Assembly: GCA_963693365.1 (NCBI GenBank)
Contig: CAVNZM010000004.1
Span: forward strand, 11,098,001 to 11,162,000
Source: Amoebidium appalachense
Taxonomy: Eukaryota; Ichthyosporea
Length of the DNA stretch: 64,000 nt
Reading direction: 5' to 3'
Both the position numbers and the translations under genes were made by a program. The notes under the pieces are model-generated. The model searched no databases. It was given only the letters and a program-made list of their open reading frames with translations, and was not told where the DNA came from. Of the stretch, positions 33,832-47,263 are shown piece after piece. Position 1 is the first letter of the stretch. Every line of letters begins with the position of its first letter.

Positions 33832-35382
33832 TCATAGCCCCTGGCCCATGGTCACAATCGAGAAGTCCGCATCGATTAACCTTGCAGGGGTGATTTGGCA
33901 ATCATTGACAGCAGGAGGGAGTTCACTGAGCGCCTTGCGTATCCCCAAAACAAGGTATACATACGCCTTAAACGGCACTGTTTCCACATCAAAAATGTCG
34001 CCCTTTACAAGGCATTTCGTCAACCTATCCACCACATCGCTGTCGGAACAACCAACCATGGACCTTCCATTTATGGAAACCACCGTTTTCCCAATTTGGA
34101 AACCCGATTTTTCCGCCGGCGAATCAGGTTCAAGCTCTGCTACCTGCAACCCCCTGTATGCAAGACCAAATGTGGGTTTCAGCCAATGATTGCCGTTTAC
34201 CGTCTGCTCCCCGGAGCTATTTAAGGAATATATCATTGAGATGTGGTCACTCTTCGGGTCGTTGTTTAAAGTGGCGGGGTCAACGCGGATGCGCTGATGG
34301 AGCGGTTGCTCCACAATTTCCAGTTTTGGGTCTTTTGCTCGATCCAGTGACGTCATTATTACCTCACACGCATCATCGCCGTCCGCAGAGCACATCATGC
34401 TGTTTACGCTCCGGATTTCATCCCCGAATTTCAGGCCTACCCTATATGCCGCCGTCTCACCCCGGTAATCTCTGCTTCGTTTTCCCTTTTTCTCACTGTC
34501 AAAGAATATGTGGTTGAACAAAACCCGCCCGAGCTCGCCCAAATTTCCATATTGCTCCACGAAAGTCACATACACTCTACCTTGGTATGCACACAAACGG
34601 ACACCAAATGCGTCCTTTGAGGATTTCTTCGCGCGCACGTATCTTCTCAGAGGGCGGGTCTCCTCAATTTGAGCTCCGGAAATTGACGGGTCTGACGAGG
34701 TAGTATTTCCATCAAAAATAGATGTGCCCACGAGAGAGTTAGTGGATGAATTTTCCAAACTTTCAATCGCAAGAATATGTGTTTTAGACGTGTACCTTCT
34801 GGTGTATCCTCGAGATTGTGCACGGAGTGCCTCGGGGGACCATGGGGGCGTGAGAGGCTCGATAAGGGTTATGTCGTTTTCCTCTGTGTCTACATCGGAT
34901 TTCTCGTTAGTTTGTTGTTCTGTTTCACAGCTTGTCGATTCGCTGAATACTTTGTTGTGGTATGTGCACGCTGTGCACGTCCAAGAGTTACTCAACCCAC
35001 ATGTGCACTCAACCTGGCAGGGAATACATGATTCTTCGCTGGTGCCAATACTCCTTCTCTTTTGTTCTGAAGATTCATTGTGCGTGTGGTGAGGAGAGGG
35101 TACCGTGGGTGTGCTATGACTCGAGTGAAGTGGAAGCCCTTGAAGAGCATTCAGTCTGTGAAGCGCGTGCTCAGGTGACCATGGAAGCGAATAGTTATTT
35201 TCATCTTCGTTCTCATCTTCCACTATTGTTGGCTGTTTGTTTATGTCTTCGGTGTTTGTGCAGAGATTTGTGGTCGAGAGAAGACTAAGGGAGGAGTCTG
35301 CGTCGTTTGCTGGAATGCATCCTGTTTCAATATCAATGCAATGAGAGTGGTTTGGGACGAAGTCCCCCTCTGTATCCATCAT
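33832..35382 (-). CDS. Syntenin-like tandem-PDZ scaffold protein, intronless, 516 residues
   Basis: A single uninterrupted frame runs from ATG 35382 to TGA. PDZ 1 (about 256-358) has FGVRLCAYQGRVYVTFV and VGLKFGDEIRSVN, the latter close to syntenin's VGLRFGDQVLQIN, with an ~30-residue insertion near 279-310. PDZ 2 (about 403-469) has FGLAYRGLQVAELEPDSPAE and GKTVVSINGRSMVG. The linker (EQPLHQRIRVD) and the tail (VETVPFKAYVYLVL) also follow the syntenin layout. Syntenins bind C termini of membrane proteins and phosphoinositides. The 250-residue N terminus is unusual: PWSPE occurs twice (67-71 and 180-184), each followed by Ala-Leu or a His-Ala-Leu variant, and a Cys-rich patch with SWTCTACTYHN (133-143) resembles an incomplete RanBP2/NZF finger. 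It is the only long intronless gene here, so a retrocopy origin is possible. Confidence 0.8.
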   Translation of the reverse strand: MMDTEGDFVPNHSHCIDIETGCIPANDADSSLSLLSTTNLCTNTEDINKQPTIVEDENEDENNYSLPWSPEHALHRLNALQGLPLHSSHSTPTVPSPHHTHNESSEQKRRSIGTSEESCIPCQVECTCGLSNSWTCTACTYHNKVFSESTSCETEQQTNEKSDVDTEENDITLIEPLTPPWSPEALRAQSRGYTRRYTSKTHILAIESLENSSTNSLVGTSIFDGNTTSSDPSISGAQIEETRPLRRYVRAKKSSKDAFGVRLCAYQGRVYVTFVEQYGNLGELGRVLFNHIFFDSEKKGKRSRDYRGETAAYRVGLKFGDEIRSVNSMMCSADGDDACEVIMTSLDRAKDPKLEIVEQPLHQRIRVDPATLNNDPKSDHISMIYSLNSSGEQTVNGNHWLKPTFGLAYRGLQVAELEPDSPAEKSGFQIGKTVVSINGRSMVGCSDSDVVDRLTKCLVKGDIFDVETVPFKAYVYLVLGIRKALSELPPAVNDCQITPARLIDADFSIVTMGQGL

Positions 35383-35934
35383 TTATTTTAGCCCAAGAGA
35401 ACTTTTTTTATGTTGGATTCTATTTTAAATACCGTCTTTGCAAGTATCAAAAGTCCCAGGTGTGCCGTAGCGCAAACATACAGCGTGTATATATGGTCGT
35501 GACTAACATCAGCGGGGACTTATTGCCGGCACTAGTGCTCAAGAGGGTCAAGAGCCGCCTAACAAGTACACCTCAAAAGCGCGCGTGTGTTTTTTAAAAA
35601 CTAAGTTATGACTTTCTTTTCCATTCAGAGCTGCCTATTAGCTACATACTGTACACGTTAGCCAGCGTATGCGCCGCAAGCGTACGCGTGTTACACTGCT
35701 TGTTGAAGATGGTGCGAAAAGGGAACCACATTGGAACGCATAAAATTCCTGGGAGCCAATCATAATGTAAATCTGTAATGACCTGATTGGATGGATTAGC
35801 AGCAACAATGCTGCAACATAGAGATGCTTACCTGGAACTGAGATCTCACAAGAGATCTCACATAAACGATCACAGGCGAATCTGCTGTGCCGAACAGTAT
35901 GTACGGTTCACCTCAAAGTTTGGGGCAGTCTTCA

Positions 35935-35969
<35 letters not shown>

Positions 35970-36013
35970 ACCCCTCCCCCCCACCCACCAAAAAAAAAAA
36001 CACACACACACGT

Positions 36014-36051
<38 letters not shown>

Positions 36052-37460
36052 GCACACGCACACACGCACACACACGCACGCACACATGCACACACACGCA
36101 CACACACGCACACACAGGAACACATGCACATACGCACGCACACATGCACACAGACACATTCAATGCACCATCTATTCTTCTTGATGTTTTACCAACGTCA
36201 TTGAATGCACGCGTGGAGTGGACAACAGGATCCCGTAACACGTGAAAAAATCTTGATTTAGGGGATCATGAGTTACGTATATCTGGTCAGTAACACTGGA
36301 GTAGAAGGTTGAATTGTCGGCCCGGGGGAAAAAACGACCCCCCCCCGGCCCCCCCCCCCCTCCCCCCCCCCCCCGGCCCCCCCCCCCCCCCCCCCTCCCC
36401 TCCTTCCCCCCTCCCCCCTCCCCTCCCCTGACCCCCCCCCCCCCCCCCGGGGCAAAAGCTTTCCTCCGTTGCGACCATAAAGGCTAAAAATATAGTTCAT
36501 CCCCCCCCCCCCCCCCCCTCCCCCCCCCCCCCCCCCTCCCTAGATCATGGGCCCAGCCCCTAGATAGGCCTAGCCTCCATCCCCTCCAGTACCTACGGAA
36601 GTGTTTCACTGGCAGACATAACTCTTCGCACGCGCTCGGCCCCGTAGGCTATGATACGTACACAGACACACTCAGCACTGCTGTGCATGATGCACACACA
36701 TCCACACGCAGTGCACTCAAGCATGCACACGTGTGCATATGCATGCCACTTGTACACTTTAAACCACACCAGCACCGCATGCTCGCCAGTGCAAGGAAGC
36801 CAACAAAAACACACATAGGCATGCCACCCCTAGCGCGCATGCACACAATTAATGTTATCAACGATCATTGAAAAATAATTCCATTACAACTTACAAAGAT
36901 CACACAAGCACTGAGCACTGCACAGGTATGAGGTGCACGTTTGGGTTGTTTCGTTACATGTGCCGGCACCATGTGACATATTTTTATTAGCTCACAGCCC
37001 GCGCACTAGCATTGCCAACTCGGCAAATCAATGACTTATGCCATCCGATGACCTTGTAGTATCTTGAAGTAGCCCATCAATCCCATGGGGCTTTCTTGAA
37101 ATTCCTCAAGCGATACTCTGAAATATATACAAGGCCCTGTCATGAAATTTCACGTTCTTGAAGCATATATACTGCACTGATAATATGTAACTTCATCTAC
37201 ATACTTGTTATCACACTTCATCTTTTATAGCAGAAAATCATCCTCAAAGTACGTGGGCCCCGTGCTCCGTGCCTGTGTGTGTCCCTAACGTCAGACGAAT
37301 CGCAACGAAATCAACCTATTGGAATAATAGTTCATCGGATATAAAATAACATGCATCACACTGACTGTGCTATAAGCACTCAGCGGCATTGGTTATGGGA
37401 CTCTGCGCCTGCGTATGACCCTAAACAAATGAAACAGCGGTAAGAAAGAATTCAAGTAAG
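35383..37460. promoter_or_regulatory. Divergent region between the PDZ gene and the BT1-like remnant
   Basis: CCAATCA near 35754 and TGATTGG near 35782 lie ~370-400 bases upstream of the PDZ gene start. Poly-C with (CA)n follows at 35935-36160, then C-rich tracts at 36340-36540. From ~36770 to 37436 lies a block that recurs at 39783-40424. Confidence 0.4.
36770..37436 (+). repeat. Duplicated upstream block, copy 1
   Basis: Diverged but collinear with 39783-40424. Shared islands include CATGCTCGCCAGTGCA, ATAGCAGAAAATCATCCTCA, CGAAATCAACC, ATCACACT and GCGCCTGCGTATGACCCTAA, then AAACAGCGGTAA. It lies directly upstream of the BT1-like start codon. Confidence 0.65.
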
Positions 37461-37860
37461 ATGGCAGGTATGGAGGCTACCCTGTATGCGCTGCTTGCCG
37501 GGTTCAGCAACACGGGGCAGAATATCGCCGGCAACATTGGTGTGTTTGTGACTCAGGCAATGGGCAACAATCTGACCATTGCCGGTCCGAGGCTGCACAT
37601 ACGACGCACTAGTACTCCACTGGCAGATTCTTATCTCCCACGTGTTTCTTCCCCTCCTGGCCGTCCCTCTTACGTTTGTGCTCATCCTCAAAGCCCGCCT
37701 TACGGACAAGGCCTTTTCTGATGTGTATGATGTCGGCGACTCTGATGAAAATCTCAGTAGCGTGTGCGTCGATCTTTCTACCACGGCATCAGACCTGAAC
37801 CCAACCACCAAGGATAAGTTTCAGCTGAATCAAAGACACACAGCCTTACATAGGCCGTGA
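37461..37860 (+). pseudogene. BT1/folate-biopterin transporter-like remnant, truncated and frameshifted
   Basis: From ATG 37461 one frame reads TLYALLAGFSNTGQNIAGNI and VFVTQAMG, like the late transmembrane helices of BT1-family major-facilitator transporters ('T..ALL.G.SN.G'). Around 37585-37600 the similarity moves to another frame: YDALVLHWQILISHVFLPLL and AVPLTFVLILKARL, matching the family's next helix, then a Ser/Asp-rich tail to TGA at 37860. The two halves are not joined by a splice signal. BT1 proteins are ~500 residues with 12 helices; only about the last two remain and no upstream exons are visible. The call is a 5'-truncated, frameshifted copy or a sequence error in a partial gene. 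Family assignment is by motif only. Confidence 0.45.
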
Positions 37861-39282
<1,422 letters not shown>

Positions 39283-39469
39283 ATGGCTACCAGCAGCAGG
39301 CCAGGGGCAGCTGCCAGCGACATCGATGCTGTTTTTCTTTTTGCCTTCCCCCCCCCCCCCCCCCCCCCCCCATGATTGGCGGTGCCAACATTGTGGGCTA
39401 CAGAGCACGACATGTACATGATCGTTATCAAAACTATCAAAAGCATTCATGCCTTCAAAGAGTCAAATG
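39283..39469 (+). CDS. Candidate first exons of an unrecognised gene
   Basis: An ATG at 39283 opens MATSSRPGAAASDIDA (to 39330, followed by a weak GTTTTT donor). A second block, 39406-39469, reads HDMYMIVIKTIKSIHAFKES after a CTACAGAG acceptor and before GGTGCT. The phases of these two fit. A CCCATTGG box lies 30 bases upstream of the ATG. A protein-like stretch, QLQPQLVPAHMYLRKDLTSI, follows at 39555-39650 but does not join in phase, so the model is incomplete. Family unknown. Confidence 0.3.
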
Positions 39470-39782
39470 GTGCTTCTCCCTCCCCCCCCCCCCCCCCCCT
39501 CCCCCCCCCTTCCCCCCACTCCCCCCCCCCTCCCTCCCCACAAAAAAGTACGCCAGCCAGCTGCAGCCCCAGCTGGTCCCTGCCCACATGTACCTACGGA
39601 AGGATCTCACGAGCATTCACCCGTATACAGACACAATCGCCGGGTAACCGTTACACACTGTACGTTGTGCATGCACGGGCAACAACTGGCACACACGCAC
39701 ACACACACACGCACACACGCACACACGCACACAGGCACACAGGTACATACCACTCACTTACCATTCACGTGATTATGACCAA

Positions 39783-40424
39783 TGCAGCACCACATGCTCG
39801 CTAGTGCACGGTTTGTGGCATGTATACACACCTGCATGCATACATGTAAACCCCACCCCTTTAGATGCACATACACGAAGTTAACAAAAAGCAAACATGC
39901 ACACCTACCATGTCTACTAACCTCTAAGTGCACGTCACAGTATCACTCGCTGTCTCTTTATTTGTGTCGAGGCCATCTGATGCAATTCATTGGCTCACAG
40001 CCTGAGCAACACTCCCAATCATTGGGTCGTTTGCACCGATAAACCTTGCATTTATTTTATGATATCCCATCTACGATGGCAATCTCAACCTGTGGGGCTT
40101 TATTTCCCCAAGTCATCCTCTTAAAAACGAACACAACGACGTACTTAAAGGGTTCTTATAACATGTAAACTGCACTGCACGGCATATATCTACTAGGCTA
40201 CATGTTATCTCACTTCGTCCTATATAGCAGAAAATGGTCCTCAAGAAAGTGGATCCCGCGCCTGCGTGTGACCCTAATTTTAGACCAACGAAATCAACCA
40301 ATAGGAAGAAGATTTTAGCGTATAAATAACACATCATCACACTAGTCGCCCTATAGGCACTCAGCTGCATTAGTTATGGGACACCGCGCCTGCGTATGAC
40401 CCTAAACCAATAAAACAGCGGTAA
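39783..40424 (+). repeat. Duplicated upstream block, copy 2
   Basis: Collinear with 36770-37436 but not followed by any BT1-like sequence. It contains two direct copies of GCGCCTGCGTRTGACCCTAA about 135 bases apart (near 40257 and 40386). Confidence 0.65.
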
Positions 40425-40823
40425 AAATTCACTGCCAAACGGGCACAACATCATCCTAAAGATTTAGAACGGGCACCATAAACAAACCTCTCCTCCCCGC
40501 CTGCCCACTCCCTTTCAACGCTTCGCTTTCCCTTTTTCTCACTAATAGCCCCTTCCCCCCCCCCCCCCCCCCTCCTTCCCCCCCCCTCCCCCCTCCCCCC
40601 CACCCCCCTACTCACCCACACAAACGCAAACCCAAAAGCACACCACCACCCGCACCACCACACATTCAAATGCTTACATACCATTCACACACGTTTCCGC
40701 ACCCAAGACATGAGTAGTGAATGTTTAAGGAGAGGGTGCGAAAGAGAAAGAGTGTGTCTGTGTACGTGTGTACGTGCCGTTCCGGTGTGTGTGTGTGCGC
40801 GCATATGTGTGCATGAGTGCATG

Positions 40824-40864
<41 letters not shown>

Positions 40865-40989
40865 ATGCGCGCACGTGCACGCGCGCGGGCGCGTATATGT
40901 CCATGGCCATTCCCCTTTTTTTCACCTCCATGTCTGTGAGAGTGTGTGGGTATCTCTTTTCCGTTGCCGAGGCTGAGGTTGAAGTAGGA

Positions 40990-41290
40990 ATCTACAGTAA
41001 GAAAAAAATCAACCACGAGGAGTGCCTCAAAGAATCGCCCAATCAGCAAGCGATGCCCTGGAACATAAATCCCCGCACGCTCCCAAAACTTCCTCCACAA
41101 CCTTCCAGAAACCGAAAGAACACAGTCTGCTGCCAGCCCTCCCACACGCGAGAATATGTGGCTCGATTTGCTCTCCTCAACAATCACAAGATCCAATTGG
41201 CTCATCCCGCAGCCTTGCGAGATACCCTGTTCCTAATGGTAGACCCAGTACGTTTAGCAGTAAATAAAAAGGAGGCTAGTCAGCAAATAG
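40990..41290. other. Open on both strands, no confident gene
   Basis: The minus strand has an open frame from an ATG at 41205 (MSQLDLVIVEESKSSHIF and hydrophobic helices), and the plus strand is open over the same interval. The minus reading could be a second exon of the 41920-42081 candidate, after a GGAACAG acceptor. The evidence does not decide between them. Confidence 0.2.
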
Positions 41291-41339
41291 CATGCTAAAT
41301 GCCTCTCCTGCCTTCTTACTACTCCTACTCCCACATCAA

Positions 41340-41380
<41 letters not shown>

Positions 41381-41576
41381 CCAGCCCGCCAGCCAACTCT
41401 CCAACTTTATTTCCACCTTGTAACCGGGAACAATGTATGCATAATTCCTTTGTGTTGACTTGGTCATTCCGACAACCCCCCCCCCCCCCCCCCTCCCCCC
41501 CTCCCCCCCCCCCCCCCTCCCCATTCCCCTCTATCCATCCCCCCAACAAACACACACGTCACCACCCCCCTAGAGG

Positions 41577-41794
<218 letters not shown>

Positions 41795-41919
41795 CGGGAA
41801 AAAAGGGTGAGGTTTTGGGGGAAAGCTTCGTCATGTATTCACTTTCCTCACGCTATTGCTGGGTGGTTTGCCCCCCCCCCCCCTCTCCAGCTGGCCCCTT
41901 GGTGATCGCGCCAACTCAC

Positions 41920-42081
41920 CTCGCTTCGGTGGGTATAGGGAGAAATCTCCAGCAGTGGCACCTTCATTTCATTGGCTGCCTGCACACATTCCGCCTTCTC
42001 CACGCGACCAATCGCATTGAGTATTTTCTTGGCAGGAGTAGCCATTCGTTCAGCCGCATCACACTGTGCCGAAATTTCCAT
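41920..42081 (-). CDS. Candidate first exon of an unrecognised minus-strand gene
   Basis: From ATG 42081, 54 codons run into GAG|GTGAGT, a consensus donor in phase 0. The peptide (MEISAQCDAAERMATPAKKI, then a Lys/Glu-rich helix and VPLLEISPYTHRSE) is compositionally normal and not repeat-derived. No downstream exon is certain, and no family is recognised. A CCAATCG lies inside it. Confidence 0.4.
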
Positions 42082-42247
42082 CGAAAATTAAGAAAATGGC
42101 ATCTCGAGGGTACGAAACGGCAGAAACTGAGCCGAAACTGTGAAATTTTCTTGATCATCCAGGAGCATATCACCCTTTCGAAATTGAAATGCGAGTGTTG
42201 CAGGGCGACGATTCTTGACTTGAGAAGATGAACTTTATGTTGAAGAG

Positions 42248-42304
<57 letters not shown>

Positions 42305-43828
42305 GTGTGTGTGTGTGTTTGTGTCCGCCCACGCGCGTGCTTGTGCTATGTGTGCATGCGCGTTTGGGTACGTGCATGTGACTGTGTTCGTGTGCATAGG
42401 TATGGATGTGTGTTTAGATAGATTGATAATCTGTGTGTGTGTAGGTGTGCGTGCGTCTGTGCACTTGGTTTGGGTGTGCTTGTGTGTCTGTGAAAGTTAG
42501 GGCAAATCTATCATGCACAACATGTCACTGGGAGTGTGCGTCTGCATTTTTTGTGCGGTGTAGACGTGGGACCGTGTGTGTATGTGTCCTTAAGGTGGGC
42601 GGGCATTCGGCACTGCTAATCACTGTGGTGGCCTGACAGTGTGCAAGTAAACGTCGCGCCACATGTGCAAGCTGTCTGGACGCAATGCGCTTAGCATGTG
42701 CAAAATGACATGGCATTTCACGTGTGTGCTAGAGAAGAGGGCCCGGTGTGTGCGCACGTGTGGGTGTCACTGTGCATGTGTGTCTCAGTGTGTGTTTGCC
42801 TGTGTGTGCGTTTGTGTGCATATGTGTGCGTGTTGTGTGTGTGTGTGTCAGTGATTGAGATAGCTCCCAAATTCTCTGGCACAAATCTGCACGCGTCTGT
42901 CTGAATTGCCATAATATGTGCGTGTGTGTGTTTCTGTTGTTCAATTGCAAATGATGAGCATGCATGATGGCGCATTTTGCATGGATGAAATTGCGTCAGA
43001 CAAATAACCGGGGGGGGGGGAGGGGGGTTGGGATAGATAAAGAGCGAAAAAGAGGGCGCGGTGGTGTGATGGTGGCGGTGGTGGGGGAAGGGGGGGGGGG
43101 GGGGGGGGGGGGGGATAGATAATGAGCAAAGAAGGGGGCGCGGTGGTGGTGGTGGTGGTGTGATGGTAGTGGTGGGTGGGGGGAGGGGGGGGGGGGGGGG
43201 GGGGGGTAAATAAGGGGAAGCAGTTAGAGAGGAAAAAAGGAATTCAGAATGTGTGCCACGTGTGTGAGCGCGCATCATTATGTGCCACCACAGAGAATAG
43301 CATATTACCCTACGGCAGTCTGTGATCATGAGTGTATTGGAGAGCGTGCGTGCACGTGTGTGTGCCTGCGTGTGCAAGGGTGCTTTACTGTGCATTGTCG
43401 AGAAATCAGTGGCCATGTCTGAGCAACCAGTCATTGCGGTGTCGGTATGAGATCTTAAGAGGGGCGTAGAGAAGGAAGGGAGGGAGGGGGGAGGGAGGGG
43501 GGGGGGGAGGGGGGAGGGGAGGGGATGCCTAGCTAGTAAGCAGGTCCAATTTGACCTAGGGCCTGATAATTGATACCAATTAGTGGATATACTATGTGCC
43601 AATGCCAATATGTTTTCAAGTTGGTGTCCAATATACATACGAATATAAATTAGTCATATTTGGGTAGCCCCCTCCTCCCCCCTCCTCCACCGGTGGGTGG
43701 TGGTGGGTCCCCAGGGGGGGGGGGTACCCACTTACTCGGAGTGGTGGGTTCCCCCCCCCCCCCCCCCCCTTCCCAAACCAACAGAAGGGTGGGGGGGGGG
43801 GGGAGACCAACCCCTTCCGGGGGGTGGT

Positions 43829-43861
<33 letters not shown>

Positions 43862-44682
43862 TACTACTACCCCCCTCCCCGTTTCAAAATCAAAAAAGCC
43901 AAACACCACTCATCACTGCACACGCACACGCACAAGCACAAGCACAAGCACAGGCACATGGACATGCACATGCACGGGCACGCGTAACACACAAAAAGTA
44001 CGTAAATGCACGTACACACACGCACACATACCGACGTGCACACGCACGCGCGTACATACGTGCACGAAAGACACCGCCGTGTACCACTGGCATTGACCAC
44101 ACAGTGCACACGGGCATGCACACACGGGCGCCCACACCTACCCGGCCGCACTGACAGACACCGTCACACAGTTCTTCTACGACACCTCTAAGCAGGTACG
44201 GCGATTCCATATCACTGATCAATGAATGTAGTTGGGCACCTTGAACCCTTGCCTACACACACATTCTCGGGTTCCTACACGTACATAAAGATGTCTAGCA
44301 GGTTATGTGTTCTTGCGCATCGCAATCTTGTAGCTGGACCACATTACTCAGCATTGATTTGATCGGAGTGCCGACCCAAACAGTATGTGCCAACATCTTA
44401 GGCCTAGCCATTTGGTTGACACTTGTCTTGGCAGAGTAGTCAGAGTGGAACAGGGAGAATGACACTGAGTTTAAATTGAAGGCTTTGCGCGAGACTCTGC
44501 TGGTACTTGCATTTGGTGGCGGTGGGGATCACATGGGTGGGTTTTTTTTTTCTTTTTTTTTTCGTTGTTTTGGGGGGAAGCTTAAGGGGGGGAGGGGAGG
44601 GGAGGGAGGGGAATGGGAAGGAGCCTCAGGCAGGGTTCAAGTATTTTGTGATTCAGTTAGGTTATTGTTTTGTCTTTCTTTT

Positions 44683-44713
<31 letters not shown>

Positions 44714-44730
44714 CTTTTTCTTTTTTTTTT

Positions 44731-44761
<31 letters not shown>

Positions 44762-45533
44762 GGGGTGGAAGGGGCCGCTCAGCCTGGCTACGTGGGATTG
44801 ATCGTTGTTTACATGCAGTAAACAGAATCATTTTGAGCCACGTCTTTTGTCATTGGGGTGGTAGACACATGCACACCAACCAGTAGTGCACACATGAACT
44901 GTCAAAAAGCTCCAAATATTTTCCTGGGGCGTGTTTCAAAGACAATACTTTTGTTGTCGTAGTAACATTAGTCTAACTAATCACCTGGAGTTGCTAAATG
45001 AAACTGAACTTCGAAAGGATGCAGAGATGGAATGAGCGGCCCGTTATCACACAAAAAAAACCAACTGCAGGGCACACGGCAGTGCCAAGAAAGCAGAAAG
45101 AGTAAATTCCGCTGATTTCTTTGAACCGAAAAATATGCTGCGTACATCAGCTCCAAAAATTGTCTAAGAGGCTGATACATTCTTGGCAGCCGTGCATGCC
45201 AACCTGTGCAACCAAAACCCAGGTAGTAACCTGTTTATACTATGATTAATCGAAGCCCATTGCTATTGAACTTTGAAGTATAGTTCTCTCCCTCCAACTT
45301 CGATAGAGCACTGAAACTCGCCCCTCATGCAGACATACCGTGGGAGAACCCCTGAGAATATTTAATGCCAGACGTGATTTAGATGTATTGATCAGTATTC
45401 AACGCCCGTTTCCCAAGCAAGTCTTTGAAATTCGTTCAAATATGTACACTCAGGGAAAAAAACCATTGCATCTGCATCCCTTCAAGAGATTTCAAATTTG
45501 AGGAATAACGACCAGAAGCTACAAAGATGGAGT
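42082..45533. other. Spacer without a supported gene
   Basis: Holds (GT)n at 42250-42298, further GT-rich sequence to 42850, G-rich tracts (43012-43206), a G/C block with three TGGTGGG units (43690-43860) and (CA)-rich sequence (43915-44050). Around 44134-44195 both strands are open next to donor-like sites, which cannot be resolved. 44900-45530 is unique sequence in which I see nothing. Confidence 0.4.
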
Positions 45534-45980
45534 CTAGCAAGGGTACGTGGCGACTGCGGGAGGAATAAACACGCCTTTTCTCATGGTTGCCTCCTCCATC
45601 ATCCGAATGCGGCGCACCCTGTCTCTCCTCATCCCTGCCCAGTCCACTGCAGCCGCCCTCACCACCGACTTTTTCTCCTCACACATACGCACACCCAATA
45701 TCTCTTGAGATGTTTGCTCGGACGGTGTAACATTCGTCGTCTCGACAGCCTGTGCGTTGAGGCTTCTCAACACCCGCACGGCAGCATTTTGATTTGGGTT
45801 TGCCGTTGTCCTCTTTTCGGGAGGGTCGTAGTGAAGGGCCCGGCTGGCCATGGGGAGAACATGGTCCCCAACGGCCGTCATGGCCACCGCCCCCAGTCTG
45901 TAGGCACCGCCAGTCCCAAGGCTGGCTTGGATTCTCGCAGCTGCAGACACAGGTGTAGACATGGTTGAGATTATGTACAT
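45534..45980 (-). CDS. Unrecognised 148-residue protein, single exon
   Basis: A frame with ATG at 45980 (and another at 45962) runs to TAG through non-repetitive sequence. The product is Ala/Arg/Val-rich, with MSTPVSAAARIQASLGTGGA at the second Met, a basic stretch RRDRVRRIRMMEEATMRKG near the C terminus, and a terminal Cys. No membrane helix or known motif is seen. The opposite strand is also open here but is His/Pro/Cys-rich and less protein-like. The gene lies downstream of the kinase-like gene on the same strand; no link to it can be shown. Confidence 0.4.
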   Translation of the reverse strand: MYIISTMSTPVSAAARIQASLGTGGAYRLGAVAMTAVGDHVLPMASRALHYDPPEKRTTANPNQNAAVRVLRSLNAQAVETTNVTPSEQTSQEILGVRMCEEKKSVVRAAAVDWAGMRRDRVRRIRMMEEATMRKGVFIPPAVATYPC

Positions 45981-47179
45981 GCAAATTGCTGTCCAATTCG
46001 AAGTAAGTCCTAGGAAGTTGTAGGAACGGGAAGCGACTTGAAATTGATTTACTCAACCTTTTTTTCGTTAGCGTTCAAAATGTTCAGCTTTAACTCGAAC
46101 ACCAATCCTCTCCTTTCTCTCTTGGCTTTTTTTTTTGCCCCGTTGATATTGAGGTAAACACAACAAAACTGTTGTGACGTTTTCTACGTGCTGTGTTGTG
46201 GCTTTGTTGGGAAGTGGCCGCAGTGCGCCGCCTTCGGTCGAATTCCATCAGCTTCTACATCTATGCTGTGATTGGTTGCGTTGAGGAGAGTAAACAATCG
46301 CTTTTTGGCTCACCTGTGTTCCAGAATTCTCTACAATGTGCTCACTTTCCGGTGCGCTCACGGTTCGAACATACGGTGAGCTGCCCGGAACCCTGCACGG
46401 AAGCATGTTGCAGTATTTCAGGTATTGAATTTTATTTATATTTATATACTTTTGCAGCTCTTATTTTTTTGTTACACTATTACAACTGACTCTGACGGCC
46501 TTCAAACTAGCTCACGCGTACGCGTACGAATAAATATCAATCGGACGCGTGCTGTTCTGCTGAGAAAAACAACTGCAAAAGAGCATGCGTTGTCAGAAGC
46601 CTACAGAAGTGGCTAATATAGCGGCTAAAATGCTAAAAATGGACTTGTTTAATGATTTTTATACCAAAGGGAGTCCTTATGGGTGACAGGCAAAACTGTT
46701 ACCCAGACCCCAACAAAAGCAGACCTCTATTCTGGGCTGCTGCTTTTTTTGCCTCGCTTACAGCTCCTATTGGTTAAAACGATTACGCTTTGCAAACTTA
46801 CCTAATATAGTTATGTGGCTCAGGAAAGAGCCAGTCCTCAGCGATCCGAGATCGCCAGCTGTAAACAAGCCTGGCCATGATCAAGCAGCCGCTGTCGAAC
46901 CACGCTGTACATGTACACGGGTGTGCACGTGTTACATATATGCCGTACGTACCACCCTGGCCTGTGTCTTGGTGGAGTGTTTCTGTGGGCGCAAGCCACA
47001 CAATTCCTTGCAATAGATATGCCAGGTTCAATGCATGCTTACATTGGCATGAGCAAAGAGGCGTCGAGAGGCCGAGCTGAGAGGCCGCCGGGAAGCAGAA
47101 AAATTGATAGGCGCGCGCGTGTGTGTGCATGTGCATGTCACGGTACCGGTGTGACGGTGCGTGCGTATGCGTGTGTAAA

Positions 47180-47263
<84 letters not shown>

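Noticed and set aside
44134-44195. Candidate exon next to GTACGG (plus: FFYDTSKQ) or GTAGGT (minus: MESPYLLRGVVEEL)
   Set aside because: Both strands are open with donor-like sites and no partner exons could be placed in phase, so neither reading is supportable.
46193-46489. 98-codon plus-strand frame
   Set aside because: Low-complexity aromatic stretch, no motif, and no splice or promoter context beyond a CCAAT-like box.
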